Below the pieces are notes generated by a model. It had not been told where the DNA came from. It saw nothing but the letters and a program-made list of their open reading frames with translations, and did not search any database. 13,659 bases of DNA from Deltaproteobacteria bacterium GWA2_55_10. GTDB taxonomy: Bacteria > Desulfobacterota > GWC2-55-46. Shown here piece by piece: positions 1 to 7,536 of this stretch; position 1 is the stretch's first letter; every line of letters begins with the position of its first letter. The position numbers and the translations under genes were made by a program. The stretch lies in the NCBI GenBank assembly GCA_001797415.1, contig MGPL01000057.1, positions 1 to 13,659 of the forward strand, in the 5' to 3' direction.

Positions 1-735
1 TGTGACAGAGGCGAACGAGGCAGAGTGCCTCTTCGGAAATACCCAGGTATGGAACGGCGAGAGCGCCGCGTAAGGTATGAAAGTCATGAAATGCTCCGTG
101 TCCAGGATGACCCTTGAGCCGTCCTCCCTGTCCTTCTTGAGGACGGAACATATCAGGCACTCACCGGTGTCGTCGAAGTAATGGAGCGCGGCCTGCACCC
201 GGTCCCGGAACTGCACCGGAACTACCGGCGTGGCTATGAGCTGCGAGTGCGGGTGATCGAGCGACGTTCCGGAGGCCTCCCCGTAGTTCTTGAAGATAAT
301 GGTGTGCTCTACCCTCGGGTCACGGTTGGCCTCTATGAACCTGGCCTTGTAGACGCGTATGAGGTCCTCAAGATGAACTGACGGCTGGAGAGCCGTCGTG
401 AGGTTGTGGACCGGCGTTTCCACCATGACCTCGTGGATGCCCACGCCGGCTATGGTCCTCTTTATCCCGTCGATGAGCCTCTTTTTTTCGCCTTCAAGGG
501 ATAGGGCCGGGAATTTGTTCGCGACGACCCGTATGCGCCAGCCGTCTCCGTCAACGACTCTGAAACGCTCGGCCGGTGTCTTGTGCTCGTTTCCGGGGCA
601 GAATGGACAGGTGGAGAGGTGCTCGGGGCGGTGCGGTCTTTCCTTGTTGTTCTTGAAATCCCTGGGGCGCTTGGCACGCTCGGTCGCTATGATGACCCAT
701 TCCCGCGTGACTACATTAAGTCTAAGCTCGGGCAT
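1..735 (-). CDS. galT: Galactose-1-phosphate uridylyltransferase, 3' end outside window
   Basis: GalT moves UMP between UDP-glucose and galactose-1-phosphate (Leloir pathway, cytoplasm). The 245 visible residues show C43-x2-C46 (TCPFC), a likely zinc pair, H110 in the VHN segment, and the active-site HPHSQ motif at 161-165, where H163 is expected to be the uridylylated histidine. The reading frame is open to the window edge; family members of this type are usually about 330-350 residues, so roughly 90-100 are missing. The ATG at 735 is preceded by no Shine-Dalgarno sequence. A perfect TATAAT lies only 7 bases upstream of it, suggesting a leaderless or nearly leaderless message. It lies downstream of the rubrerythrin-like gene on the same strand, but the palindrome and promoter between them suggest separate transcription. 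In organisms with no galactose catabolism, this branch often serves nucleotide-sugar supply; that role is inference. Confidence 0.93.
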   Translation of the reverse strand, partial: MPELRLNVVTREWVIIATERAKRPRDFKNNKERPHRPEHLSTCPFCPGNEHKTPAERFRVVDGDGWRIRVVANKFPALSLEGEKKRLIDGIKRTIAGVGIHEVMVETPVHNLTTALQPSVHLEDLIRVYKARFIEANRDPRVEHTIIFKNYGEASGTSLDHPHSQLIATPVVPVQFRDRVQAALHYFDDTGECLICSVLKKDREDGSRVILDTEHFMTFIPYAALSPFHTWVFPKRHSASFASVT

Positions 736-741
736 GGATGC

Positions 742-770
742 ATTATATCACTTACTTTCTTTTTTGGAAA
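742..770 (-). promoter_or_regulatory. Probable galT promoter (TTTCCA - 17 bp - TATAAT)
   Basis: On the minus strand a perfect -10 TATAAT occupies 747-742 and a 4/6 -35 TTTCCA occupies 770-765, with an ideal 17-bp spacer. The predicted transcription start falls at about 735, which is the A of the galT start codon. The -35 box sits at the centre of the palindrome at 751-782. Confidence 0.45.
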
Positions 771-782
771 AAAGAAAGTAAG
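751..782. repeat. Perfect A/T-rich palindrome between the rubrerythrin-like gene and galT
   Basis: Two perfect 15-base arms (751-765 and 768-782) are separated by only GG. The stem is almost all A/T and is not GC-rich. Similar palindromes with a T-run/A-run core are common intergenic repeats in many bacteria, to my recollection. It could weakly terminate the rubrerythrin-like transcript (stop at 797) while hosting the galT promoter. A related core (T-run, GC, A-run) recurs at 7486-7508. Confidence 0.6.
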
Positions 783-796
783 CAAAGAAAAAACAA

Positions 797-1276
797 TTAC
801 CCGGCGATCATGGCCTCTATCTGTACGACGTGGGACTTTTCCTCTTCGGCAAGCTCCTTGTACATGCGCCTGCCTTCCTCGGTTTTTGATATGATCGAGA
901 GGCCTTCGAAATATTTGACCGAATGTTTTTCAGTATCAAGGGCCACCTTGAGCGCCTTTTTAGGGTCGTCGATGGAGCGCACGAGGTCGTCGACGTTTAT
1001 CCGCTTGGCGAATATGTCGGCCCGGCCCTCTTTCTCTATGAAATCCTCTATTTCTATCTCCTCTTCGGTTATCTGGTCCGAAAACCCCGCCTCAGGAAAA
1101 AAACGGGTCTCGATGAGCTTAAGGTGCCTCTTCTCGTCGTCCGCCAGCTTTTTGAATACTGTCCTGGCCTCTTTGTTCTCGGTCTTCTCGGCCAGGAGCT
1201 TGTAGAACCTGTAGCCGTTAACTTCAAGAAGCGCGGCCGTCTTTACAGCCTCCTTCTCTTCCATGTGCTCGAACAT
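797..1276 (-). CDS. Rubrerythrin-like ferritin-fold protein (no rubredoxin domain)
   Basis: A 159-residue four-helix-bundle protein of the rubrerythrin/ferritin-like superfamily, expected to bind a di-iron centre and to act in peroxide reduction or iron handling in the cytoplasm. Likely iron ligands are E18 (LLEVNGYRFY), E48 and H51 (DDEKRH), E116 (DTEKH) and E146 and H149 (EEEKSH), the usual paired E...ExxH pattern in both halves. There is no CxxC rubredoxin module, so it is a rubrerythrin-like protein lacking the FeS4 domain. I chose the ATG at 1276 over the in-frame TTG at 1282: a good GGAGG (1289-1285) is 8 bases from the ATG but only 2 from the TTG. It stands alone upstream of galT. The exact substrate is not deducible. 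Confidence 0.88.
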   Translation of the reverse strand: MFEHMEEKEAVKTAALLEVNGYRFYKLLAEKTENKEARTVFKKLADDEKRHLKLIETRFFPEAGFSDQITEEEIEIEDFIEKEGRADIFAKRINVDDLVRSIDDPKKALKVALDTEKHSVKYFEGLSIISKTEEGRRMYKELAEEEKSHVVQIEAMIAG

Positions 1277-1299
1277 CTTCAAGACCTCCGGCTACCTGT

Positions 1300-1305
1300 T
1301 TTATA
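1300..1305 (-). promoter_or_regulatory. Possible -10 box for the rubrerythrin-like gene
   Basis: TATAAA on the minus strand (1305-1300) would place a transcription start near 1293, giving a leader of about 17 bases that just contains the GGAGG ribosome site. No convincing -35 hexamer lies 16-18 bases upstream, so an activator or a different promoter is possible. Confidence 0.3.
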
Positions 1306-1357
1306 GTGATTCTATCGGAAACGGACCTTACCGGCAACAGGAAAAGGGGAAAAGCAG

Positions 1358-1386
1358 TTGAAACCACGGTAGATTAATGTTAGAAG
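1358..1386 (+). promoter_or_regulatory. Possible fabI promoter (TTGAAA - 17 bp - TAGAAG)
   Basis: A 5/6 -35 box (1358-1363) and a 4/6 -10 box (1381-1386) are spaced 17 bp in the intergenic region before fabI. The predicted leader is about 75 bases. This is a sequence-only guess in the 190-bp gap between two divergent genes. Confidence 0.3.
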
Positions 1387-1466
1387 GTAGAGTCCTTTGA
1401 AAATTTTTACCCTAAGCGGCCGGAGTCGGGGGCCCTGTATATCTCAGTTTTCCTTAGGAGGAGTCG

Positions 1467-2237
<771 letters not shown>

Positions 2238-2299
2238 ACCCGCAGACGGCGCTTTGAGCAGACTGCGTAATTTAGTGCATCCCAAAAGGAACTTAGGGC

Positions 2300-2328
2300 T
2301 TCCCATTTCCATATTTCCATGCTATAGT
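2300..2328 (+). promoter_or_regulatory. Possible promoter upstream of the EndoQ-family gene
   Basis: TTCCCA (2300-2305, 4/6) and TATAGT (2323-2328, 5/6) are spaced 17 bp, with a TGN extension just before the -10 box. It would leave a leader of about 155 bases before the ATG at 2490. That leader contains a 7-bp GC hairpin (2405-2426) without a following T-run. The rest of the 2238-2489 gap holds nothing else I can identify. Confidence 0.38.
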
Positions 2329-2489
2329 GACGTACAATCCGGCACTGTGGCTTCTAACCTCTTTCAAAACCCCTGATTTTATTATGAAAAGAAGATAACC
2401 CCGACCCTGCCTGAACTGCGGCAGGGGAGATGCAGAGGACTGCATAAGCAAAGATGGTCACTTAACTTATTATTTTACATAGAAAAACT

Positions 2490-3743
2490 ATGCGAATAAT
2501 AGCCGACCTGCACATCCACAGCAGATACTCGAGGGCGACGAGCAGGGAAATGACGCTCGAATCACTCGCTCTCTGGGCAAAGTTGAAGGGAATTGGCCTC
2601 ATCGGCACAGGCGATTTCACCCATCCCGCGCACTTTGCCTCCATTGAAGAAAAGCTCGAACCCACAGGGAACGGGCTCTTCGTACTGAAAAACGGGATTG
2701 CAGGGGACGATGTCCGCTTCATGCTCTCCGCAGAGGTCAGCAACATCTTCTCTCTGGGCGGCAAGACCCGCAAGGTCCACAGCCTCATCTTCTCCCCCAC
2801 AATCGAAGCGGCAAGGAAGATAAACGCCGCTTTCTCATCCCTCGGCAACATCAATTCCGACGGAAGGCCGATATTCGGCTTCTCGGCACAAGACCTCATC
2901 AAGATAGTGATGGACGCCTCGCCTGAGGCCATGCTCGTGCCGGCGCACGCATGGACGCCCTGGTTCTCGATATTCGGCTCCAAATCGGGCTTTGACTCGA
3001 TAGAAGAGTGCTTCGGAGAGTACTCGAAATACATCCACGCAATCGAGACTGGGCTGTCGTCGAACCCGGAGATGAACTGGCGCATTTCGGCCCTGGACCG
3101 GATAACGCTCATATCCAACTCTGACGCGCACTCTCCCTCAAAGCTCGGCAGGGAGGCAAACGTATTCGATTGCAATATGGACTATTACGAAATACGGGAT
3201 ATCCTCATAAATAAGGACAAAAAAAGATTCCTCTACACCGTCGAGTTCTACCCGGAGGAAGGCAAGTACCACTCTGACGGCCACAGGGCCTGCGGGGTGA
3301 GGCTCGGCCCGGAGGAGACCAAGGCGCTCTCAGGCAATTGCCCGGTCTGTGGAAAGGGCCTCACCGTAGGTGTGCTCTCAAGGGTGGAAGAGCTCTCTGA
3401 CAGGCCATCGGGTTATATACCTGAGAACGCGATACCGGCCAGGCACATGGTCCCGCTGGAAGAAATACTCGCCTCGGCAATGGGCGTAGGCGTGGCCTCA
3501 GTAAAGGTCCAGAGGGAATACAGACGGCTCGTCTCAGCCGCGCCGGAGTTCAGCTACCTGCTCGACATGGACAGCGATGAACTTACGGAGTCATGCGGAG
3601 AGCTTATCGCGTCGGCCATCCAGCGTGTGCGGAGCGGGGAGATCTCTGTCTCCCCCGGCTATGACGGAGAGTTCGGCCGGATTTGCGTCTTCGATAAAAA
3701 GATTGTTCCGCAGACACACCCAGTGCAGATAGGGCTGCTTTAG
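2490..3743 (+). CDS. EndoQ-family PHP-domain endonuclease (deaminated-base DNA repair)
   Basis: A 417-residue PHP-superfamily protein of the endonuclease Q type. Characterised members nick DNA 5' to deoxyinosine or deoxyuridine; assignment of that activity here is by family. PHP metal-site motifs appear in order: HIH at 8-10 (DLHIHSRYS), GTGDF at 39-43, E82 (AEVSN), H97, H153 (PAHAWTPW) and SNSDAHSP at 209-216 with D212 and H214. A zinc-binding insertion typical of this family follows: H265-x2-C268 and C284-x2-C287. A conserved tail at about 389-400 (PGYDGEFGRI) ends the fold. It lacks a polymerase or helicase fusion. The ATG has no clear Shine-Dalgarno, but the protein starts exactly where relatives do (DLHIH at residue 6). 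It is read in the same direction as fabI and the carbonic anhydrase, with no obvious functional link. Confidence 0.85.
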   Translation: MRIIADLHIHSRYSRATSREMTLESLALWAKLKGIGLIGTGDFTHPAHFASIEEKLEPTGNGLFVLKNGIAGDDVRFMLSAEVSNIFSLGGKTRKVHSLIFSPTIEAARKINAAFSSLGNINSDGRPIFGFSAQDLIKIVMDASPEAMLVPAHAWTPWFSIFGSKSGFDSIEECFGEYSKYIHAIETGLSSNPEMNWRISALDRITLISNSDAHSPSKLGREANVFDCNMDYYEIRDILINKDKKRFLYTVEFYPEEGKYHSDGHRACGVRLGPEETKALSGNCPVCGKGLTVGVLSRVEELSDRPSGYIPENAIPARHMVPLEEILASAMGVGVASVKVQREYRRLVSAAPEFSYLLDMDSDELTESCGELIASAIQRVRSGEISVSPGYDGEFGRICVFDKKIVPQTHPVQIGLL

Positions 3744-3769
3744 AGGAAAGGGCGAAAGACCCGTTTCCT
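3744..3769 (+). terminator. Hairpin right after the EndoQ-family stop codon
   Basis: A stem of AGGAAA-GGGC paired with G-CCC-TTTCCT, with two single-base bulges and a GAAA tetraloop, begins at the base after the stop codon. No clean T-run follows, so it may be a weak terminator or an mRNA 3'-end stabiliser. Confidence 0.35.
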
Positions 3770-3806
3770 GCTTAATCCAGTATCGAGAATTGACCGGAGG
3801 ATTTCT

Positions 3807-4490
3807 ATGGACAGGCTATATAAAGGCATCCGCAAGTTCCAGGAGACCCGCTACAAGCAGGAGGAGGCGTTCTTCAAGGAGTTAGGGAAGAACCAGTCTC
3901 CCGACGTCCTCTTCTTCACCTGCTCGGATTCCAGGGTCGACCCGAACCTGATCACTCAGAGCAAGCCCGGCGAGCTCTTTATAGTCAAGAACGTAGGCAA
4001 TATAGTGCCTCCGAACGAGCCCATGAGGAAGAAGACCTGCACGGCCGCGGCTATAGAGTTCGCCGTGATAAAGCTCAAGGTAACGGATATCGTGGTCTGC
4101 GGCCATTCGGACTGCGGCGCGTTGAAGGCGCTCTGGTCTGACGAGAAGGAACTCTCCGAGATGCCCAACCTTAAGGACTGGGTAAGCACGGCCTCCGAGG
4201 TAAAAGAGGCGGTATTGCAGCACAACCACGACCCCTCGTACAAGGCCAGGATAGAGATGACCGAGAAGAAATACATAGTTCAGCAGCTCGATAATCTCAA
4301 GACCTACCCGCTAATCGCCGAGGCTGTCGAGGAAGAGAAACTCCGCCTCCACGGCTGGTATTACGATATCTCGACCGGGATGGTCTATGCTTATAACCCG
4401 AAGACCAACTACTTCGAGAAGATAGAATGCAGCGACCGCGACTACCACGGCCTGTGCGACGACCCGGAGGAGTGCGAGGACCTCACTTGA
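3807..4490 (+). CDS. Beta-class carbonic anhydrase
   Basis: A 227-residue zinc enzyme interconverting CO2 and bicarbonate in the cytoplasm. The beta-class zinc ligands are visible: C39 with the D41/R43 dyad (CSDSR), and H100-x2-C103 (GHSDCGA). The KNVGNIVPP segment at 61-69 is also typical. The length fits prokaryotic beta enzymes; the acidic C-terminal tail (about 205-227) is an extension beyond the core fold. A strong GGAGG site lies 8 bases before the ATG. It may supply bicarbonate for carboxylation reactions such as acetyl-CoA carboxylase, but the neighbouring fabI is not close enough to argue for coupling. Confidence 0.93.
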   Translation: MDRLYKGIRKFQETRYKQEEAFFKELGKNQSPDVLFFTCSDSRVDPNLITQSKPGELFIVKNVGNIVPPNEPMRKKTCTAAAIEFAVIKLKVTDIVVCGHSDCGALKALWSDEKELSEMPNLKDWVSTASEVKEAVLQHNHDPSYKARIEMTEKKYIVQQLDNLKTYPLIAEAVEEEKLRLHGWYYDISTGMVYAYNPKTNYFEKIECSDRDYHGLCDDPEECEDLT

Positions 4491-4562
4491 TCTGGCTGAC
4501 ATAAAGCCCCCTTCCGCTTCAGCCTGGCCGCGTCCATTTCAGGCAAACCCGTTTTTTTCGGA

Positions 4563-4568
4563 TATAAT
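4563..4568 (+). promoter_or_regulatory. -10 box upstream of the small membrane protein gene
   Basis: A perfect TATAAT embedded in GATATAAT, the same octamer as at the galT promoter on the other strand. The predicted start is near 4575, about 20 bases before the ATG at 4595. The -35 region (CAGGCA at 17 bp) is poor. Confidence 0.35.
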
Positions 4569-4594
4569 TGAAGTTAAAAACTTAAGGCTGACAG

Positions 4595-4837
4595 ATGCGG
4601 ATACTAAAGCCCGTCCTTGTAGCAGTCATCATTGCAAGCGTGCTCCTGATAATAGCCATTTCGCTCCACTCGGTGGAGGAGATACATTATTTAAAGTCCT
4701 TCTACCCCGCGAAGTTCACGGTGGAAGAGGCCTTTTACGCGACCATGGTAGAGTTCATCAAGATACACATCATTAGCCTGCCCCTTATCGTAATCATCCT
4801 CCTCGCCCTCTTTGTCCTCCGGGCATACCGGAAATAG
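4595..4837 (+). CDS. Small two-helix membrane protein, unknown function
   Basis: I do not recognise this 80-residue protein. It has two predicted membrane helices at about 7-26 and 58-75, joined by a roughly 30-residue polar segment with charged and aromatic residues (28-57). Both termini carry basic residues (R2, K5; R76, R79, K80), which favours both ends in the cytoplasm with the loop outside. A TAAGG ribosome site lies about 8 bases before the ATG. It is 54 bases upstream of the universal stress protein gene on the same strand and may be co-transcribed with it. Codon use resembles the neighbours. Confidence 0.7.
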   Translation: MRILKPVLVAVIIASVLLIIAISLHSVEEIHYLKSFYPAKFTVEEAFYATMVEFIKIHIISLPLIVIILLALFVLRAYRK

Positions 4838-4876
4838 CCGGATATCAAAAACCTTTTCTAAGGCCGCGAGTTGGGA

Positions 4877-4882
4877 TAAAAT
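4877..4882 (+). promoter_or_regulatory. Possible -10 box just before the Usp gene
   Basis: TAAAAT (5/6) ends 9 bases before the ATG at 4892, so a transcript from it would begin about 3 bases before the start codon. The -35 region (TTTTCT at 17 bp) is weak. No Shine-Dalgarno is seen before the ATG. Confidence 0.28.
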
Positions 4883-4891
4883 ACCGTTGTT

Positions 4892-6064
4892 ATGTACGGT
4901 GAAATACTCGTATGCCTCGATAATTCGACGCACTCGATGACCGCCTCGGAGCTGGCGGTCTCGATTGCCCGCGCCTCCTCGTCAACATTAACCGGCCTCC
5001 ACGTCTATGCCGCGCGCCTCCACAACGCCCGTTTCCAGGAGATGGAAGACGGCCTGCCGCAGGAGTACAGGCGCGAGGACGAAATTAAAAACACGAGAGA
5101 GGTCCATGACACCCTCATCACAAAGGGCCTCCGGATAATCTCGGACTCCTATACGGCTGTCTTTCTCGCGAAGGCTGAAAAAGCGGGCATCGCGGCCAGA
5201 GGCGTAAGCAGGGAAGGCAAGAACTTCGAGGAGATAGTAAAAGAGGCCGCTGAAGGCACTTATGGCCTCATCTCCATGGGCAGGTTCGGCCTGGGAAAGA
5301 CAGAGTCGGACAGGATAGGGAGCGTTGCTGAAAGGGTCGTGCGCAGGGCCCGTACGGATATCCTCCTGGCGCAGGAAGGCATTGATACAGGGAAGGGAAT
5401 AGCCGTAGCCATAGACGGCAGCCCGGCCTCGTTCGGCGGCCTGCTTACCGCTCTCCATCTCGCGGACGTCTTCAACTGCGAGGTCGAGGCAATAAGCGCG
5501 TTCGACCCAATGTTCCATCAGACCGCGTTCCGCTCTCTTGCCGGAGTGCTCTCGGACGAGGCCGGAAGGCTCTTCAGGTTCAGGGAGCAGGAGAAGCTCC
5601 ATGACGAGATAATAGACAAGGGGCTCGCGAAGATATACAGGAATCATCTCGATACCGCAGAGAGACTTGCCGCGTCAAGGGGCAAGCGTATAAGGACAAC
5701 GCTCCTTTCAGGCAAGGCGTCGGATGAAGTGATAAAGCACGTCAGGAAGACCCGCCCGTTCATGCTCGTCCTCGGGAGAGTCGGCGCGCATGCAATCGAA
5801 GGGCTCGACATAGGCTCTGTTACCGGGAACTGCCTGAGGGAAGTCGACTGCCATGTTCTGGTTTCATCCCGGGAGTTCTCGCCCGAGCTTCCCGGAAATG
5901 ACGCGCTCGCCTGGACAGAAGAGGCCGCGCTCATCCTCTCGCGCATACCGCAGTTCGCCAGGGGCGTTGTCAGAGGCATGGTAGAGGACGCGGCACGCAA
6001 AAGAGGCCTGAACGAAGTCACGCCCGAGTTCATGCGCAAGGTCAGGAAGAGCATGGAAGAATGA
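4892..6064 (+). CDS. Tandem universal stress protein (two UspA domains) with PCP_red-like C-terminal tail
   Basis: A 390-residue soluble protein. Usp domain 1 covers about 1-162 and domain 2 about 168-325. Each ends with an intact ATP-binding signature G-x2-G-x9-G-S: G130/G133/G143-S144 and G295/G298/G308-S309. D10 and D175 begin the usual nucleotide-binding strand, so both domains probably bind ATP. After a short linker, residues 340-385 form a separate module (AWTEEA...RIPQFAR...LNEVTPEFM). This resembles the PCP_red domain (PF08369) at the C terminus of the light-independent protochlorophyllide reductase B subunit. The next gene, a radical SAM enzyme, carries the same module. The stop codon overlaps the next start by 4 bases (ATGA), so the two are translationally coupled. 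The role is unknown; a stress-linked helper of the radical SAM step is inference. Confidence 0.9.
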   Translation: MYGEILVCLDNSTHSMTASELAVSIARASSSTLTGLHVYAARLHNARFQEMEDGLPQEYRREDEIKNTREVHDTLITKGLRIISDSYTAVFLAKAEKAGIAARGVSREGKNFEEIVKEAAEGTYGLISMGRFGLGKTESDRIGSVAERVVRRARTDILLAQEGIDTGKGIAVAIDGSPASFGGLLTALHLADVFNCEVEAISAFDPMFHQTAFRSLAGVLSDEAGRLFRFREQEKLHDEIIDKGLAKIYRNHLDTAERLAASRGKRIRTTLLSGKASDEVIKHVRKTRPFMLVLGRVGAHAIEGLDIGSVTGNCLREVDCHVLVSSREFSPELPGNDALAWTEEAALILSRIPQFARGVVRGMVEDAARKRGLNEVTPEFMRKVRKSMEE

Positions 6065-7275
6065 TGGACTCACCTGCCCCTCCCTTTCTAATCTCATGGA
6101 ACCTCACCAAAAGATGCAACCTGCTCTGCGGCCACTGCTACCTCGATTCTTGCGAACTCACCGGCCCTGACGCGGTCTCGACAGAAGACGCGTACGGATT
6201 TCTTGCTGAGATAGCCGGGTTATCTCCCGGCGCCATGCTCGTACTCACTGGCGGAGAGCCGCTTTTGAGGCCGGATATTTTTGATATCGCAAGCCGGGCG
6301 TCCTCCCTCGGTCTCTCTCCGGTCATAGGCACCAACGGCACGCTGCTAACGGAAAAAACGATTGAGAAGCTAATCGATTCAGGAGTGCAGGGCTTCGGCG
6401 TAAGCCTCGATTCCCTCAACCCTCAAGTCCATGACCGCATAAGGGGCATGGGCGGCGCATGGGAAAAGACAATGAAGGGCATTGAAGCCCTGTCCGCCTC
6501 AGGCTCGCCCTTCCAGCTCCAGTTCACAGTCACCAGAGATAACCGCGAAGAGATGGCCCGGTTTATCGACTTCGCGACAGATATCGGCGCAAAGGCCGTT
6601 AATTTCTTCTTCCTCGTCTGCACGGGACGCGGACAGAAGGCGACCGACCTGACGCCGCAGGAATATGAATCGGCATTAACGCTTATCGCCCGGAAAGAGA
6701 AGGAATACGAGAGCAGGATAATGGTGAGGGCAAGGTGCGCCCCGCATTTAGTGCGGGTCGCGGGCCTCGCAGACCCCGAAAGCACGCTCCTCAAAGGCGC
6801 AACAAGCGGCTGCATAGCCGGACGCGGCTACCTGCGCATATCCCCTGAAGGCTTCGTAACGCCCTGTCCATATATCCCGGTGAGCCCCTCATCCCCTAAC
6901 CTCAAAGAGATTCCGCTGGGTGAAATATGGGAGCACGGCAGTGAATTTGCCGCCCTGAGGAGCCCGGCATATCAAGGGCGGTGCAACAAATGCGAATACG
7001 CCGAATCGTGCGGAGGCTGCAGGGCGCGCGCCTTTGCCTCAACTGGCGACCTCATGGCCGAAGACCCCTGGTGCCTGCACGAGCCCAAAGGAAAGCCCGT
7101 TAAGCCCAAAACCGCGCCCGCGTGGAGCCCGGAGGCCGAAGAGCGCCTCAAAAATATTCCCGCCTTTATCCGCCCCATGATAAAAAAAGGGCTCGAACGT
7201 TACGCCTCTTCAAAAGGCATAAACACCATAACCCCTGAACTAATGGCAGAACTTAAGTCCAAGGCAGGAAGATAA
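6061..7275 (+). CDS. Radical SAM/SPASM protein, NirJ/AhbC/AhbD-like, with PCP_red-like C-terminal tail
   Basis: A 404-residue iron-sulfur enzyme. The radical SAM cluster motif is C19-x3-C23-x2-C26 (CNLLCGHC) and the SAM-binding GGEP is at 64-67. A SPASM-type region follows with C251, C269, C308, C311, C317, C320 and C338, enough for one or two auxiliary 4Fe-4S clusters. Segments such as VCTGRG (186-191), RCAPH (225-229) and TPCPY (267-271) resemble heme-modifying radical SAM proteins of the heme d1/alternative heme pathways (NirJ, AhbC, AhbD) and their paralogues. No other heme-pathway gene is visible, so the substrate is open. Residues 354-398 are a PCP_red-like module aligning without gaps to the tail of the preceding Usp. 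It starts at the ATG within the ATGA overlap; a second ATG directly follows. Confidence 0.88.
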   Translation: MMDSPAPPFLISWNLTKRCNLLCGHCYLDSCELTGPDAVSTEDAYGFLAEIAGLSPGAMLVLTGGEPLLRPDIFDIASRASSLGLSPVIGTNGTLLTEKTIEKLIDSGVQGFGVSLDSLNPQVHDRIRGMGGAWEKTMKGIEALSASGSPFQLQFTVTRDNREEMARFIDFATDIGAKAVNFFFLVCTGRGQKATDLTPQEYESALTLIARKEKEYESRIMVRARCAPHLVRVAGLADPESTLLKGATSGCIAGRGYLRISPEGFVTPCPYIPVSPSSPNLKEIPLGEIWEHGSEFAALRSPAYQGRCNKCEYAESCGGCRARAFASTGDLMAEDPWCLHEPKGKPVKPKTAPAWSPEAEERLKNIPAFIRPMIKKGLERYASSKGINTITPELMAELKSKAGR

Positions 7276-7457
7276 TGGCGCAGACCAGCCCAAAAAAAGG
7301 CGCACCAGCAAAGTTCATCGGCGCAGCCCTCGTCTCGCTCGGCCTCCTGAATACCCTCCTCACCGTCAAAGCAAACGAAAACCCCGATACCCTCTACATC
7401 GTCATGGCCGCCATCGGCGCTCTTCTCATAGCCGCTGGCACATGGCGCGCCCGATAA
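7275..7457 (+). CDS. Small two-helix membrane protein, unknown
   Basis: An unrecognised 60-residue protein with a lysine-containing N terminus, two predicted membrane helices (about 13-30 and 40-56) and a basic C-terminal end (WRAR). The ATG shares its first base with the last base of the radical SAM stop codon, so it is the last gene of the Usp/radical SAM operon. It is followed by the convergent hairpin region. The tight coupling supports it being real and connects it to the preceding enzyme; its function cannot be read from the sequence. Confidence 0.68.
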   Translation: MAQTSPKKGAPAKFIGAALVSLGLLNTLLTVKANENPDTLYIVMAAIGALLIAAGTWRAR

Positions 7458-7536
7458 GGCAAGCAGGCTCTTTAAGAACCTGGGGGAACCTTTTTGCAAA
7501 AAAGGTTCTCTCAAGTATTTAACGGGCCTGCTTGCC
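7458..7536. repeat. Large inverted repeat around the convergent gene junction
   Basis: Perfect 11-base arms, GGCAAGCAGGC (7458-7468) and GCCTGCTTGCC (7526-7536), flank a second, inner hairpin. The right arm lies inside the last codons of the minus-strand EB_dh gene, and the left arm begins immediately after the stop codon of the plus-strand small gene. Confidence 0.6.
7486..7508. terminator. Inner hairpin, likely bidirectional terminator
   Basis: A 10-bp stem, GAACCTTTTT paired with AAAAAGGTTC around a 3-base loop, lies between two convergent genes (stops at 7457 and 7519). The T-runs are inside the stem rather than after it, so termination strength is uncertain. The position argues for ending both operons. 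The core resembles the palindrome at 751-782. Confidence 0.5.

Noticed and set aside
1277..1282. TTG start two codons upstream for the rubrerythrin-like gene
   Set aside because: The GGAGG site would be only 2 bases away; the ATG at 1276 has an ideal 8-base spacing.
2405..2426. CCCTGCC/GGCAGGG hairpin as a terminator or riboswitch
   Set aside because: No T-run on either strand and no further conserved structure; an isolated 7-bp stem is not sufficient.
2462..3175. Long open frame on the minus strand opposite the EndoQ-family gene (similar ones at 4988-5647 and, on the plus strand, 8290-9003)
   Set aside because: They are antisense to genes with clear family motifs; the encoded sequences show no recognisable domain and arise from GC-rich codon bias.
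2490..3743. Histidinol phosphatase or DNA polymerase PHP domain as identity of the PHP protein
   Set aside because: The PAHAWTPW segment, Cys/His zinc insertion and PGYDGE tail fit the EndoQ family, and no polymerase core is attached.
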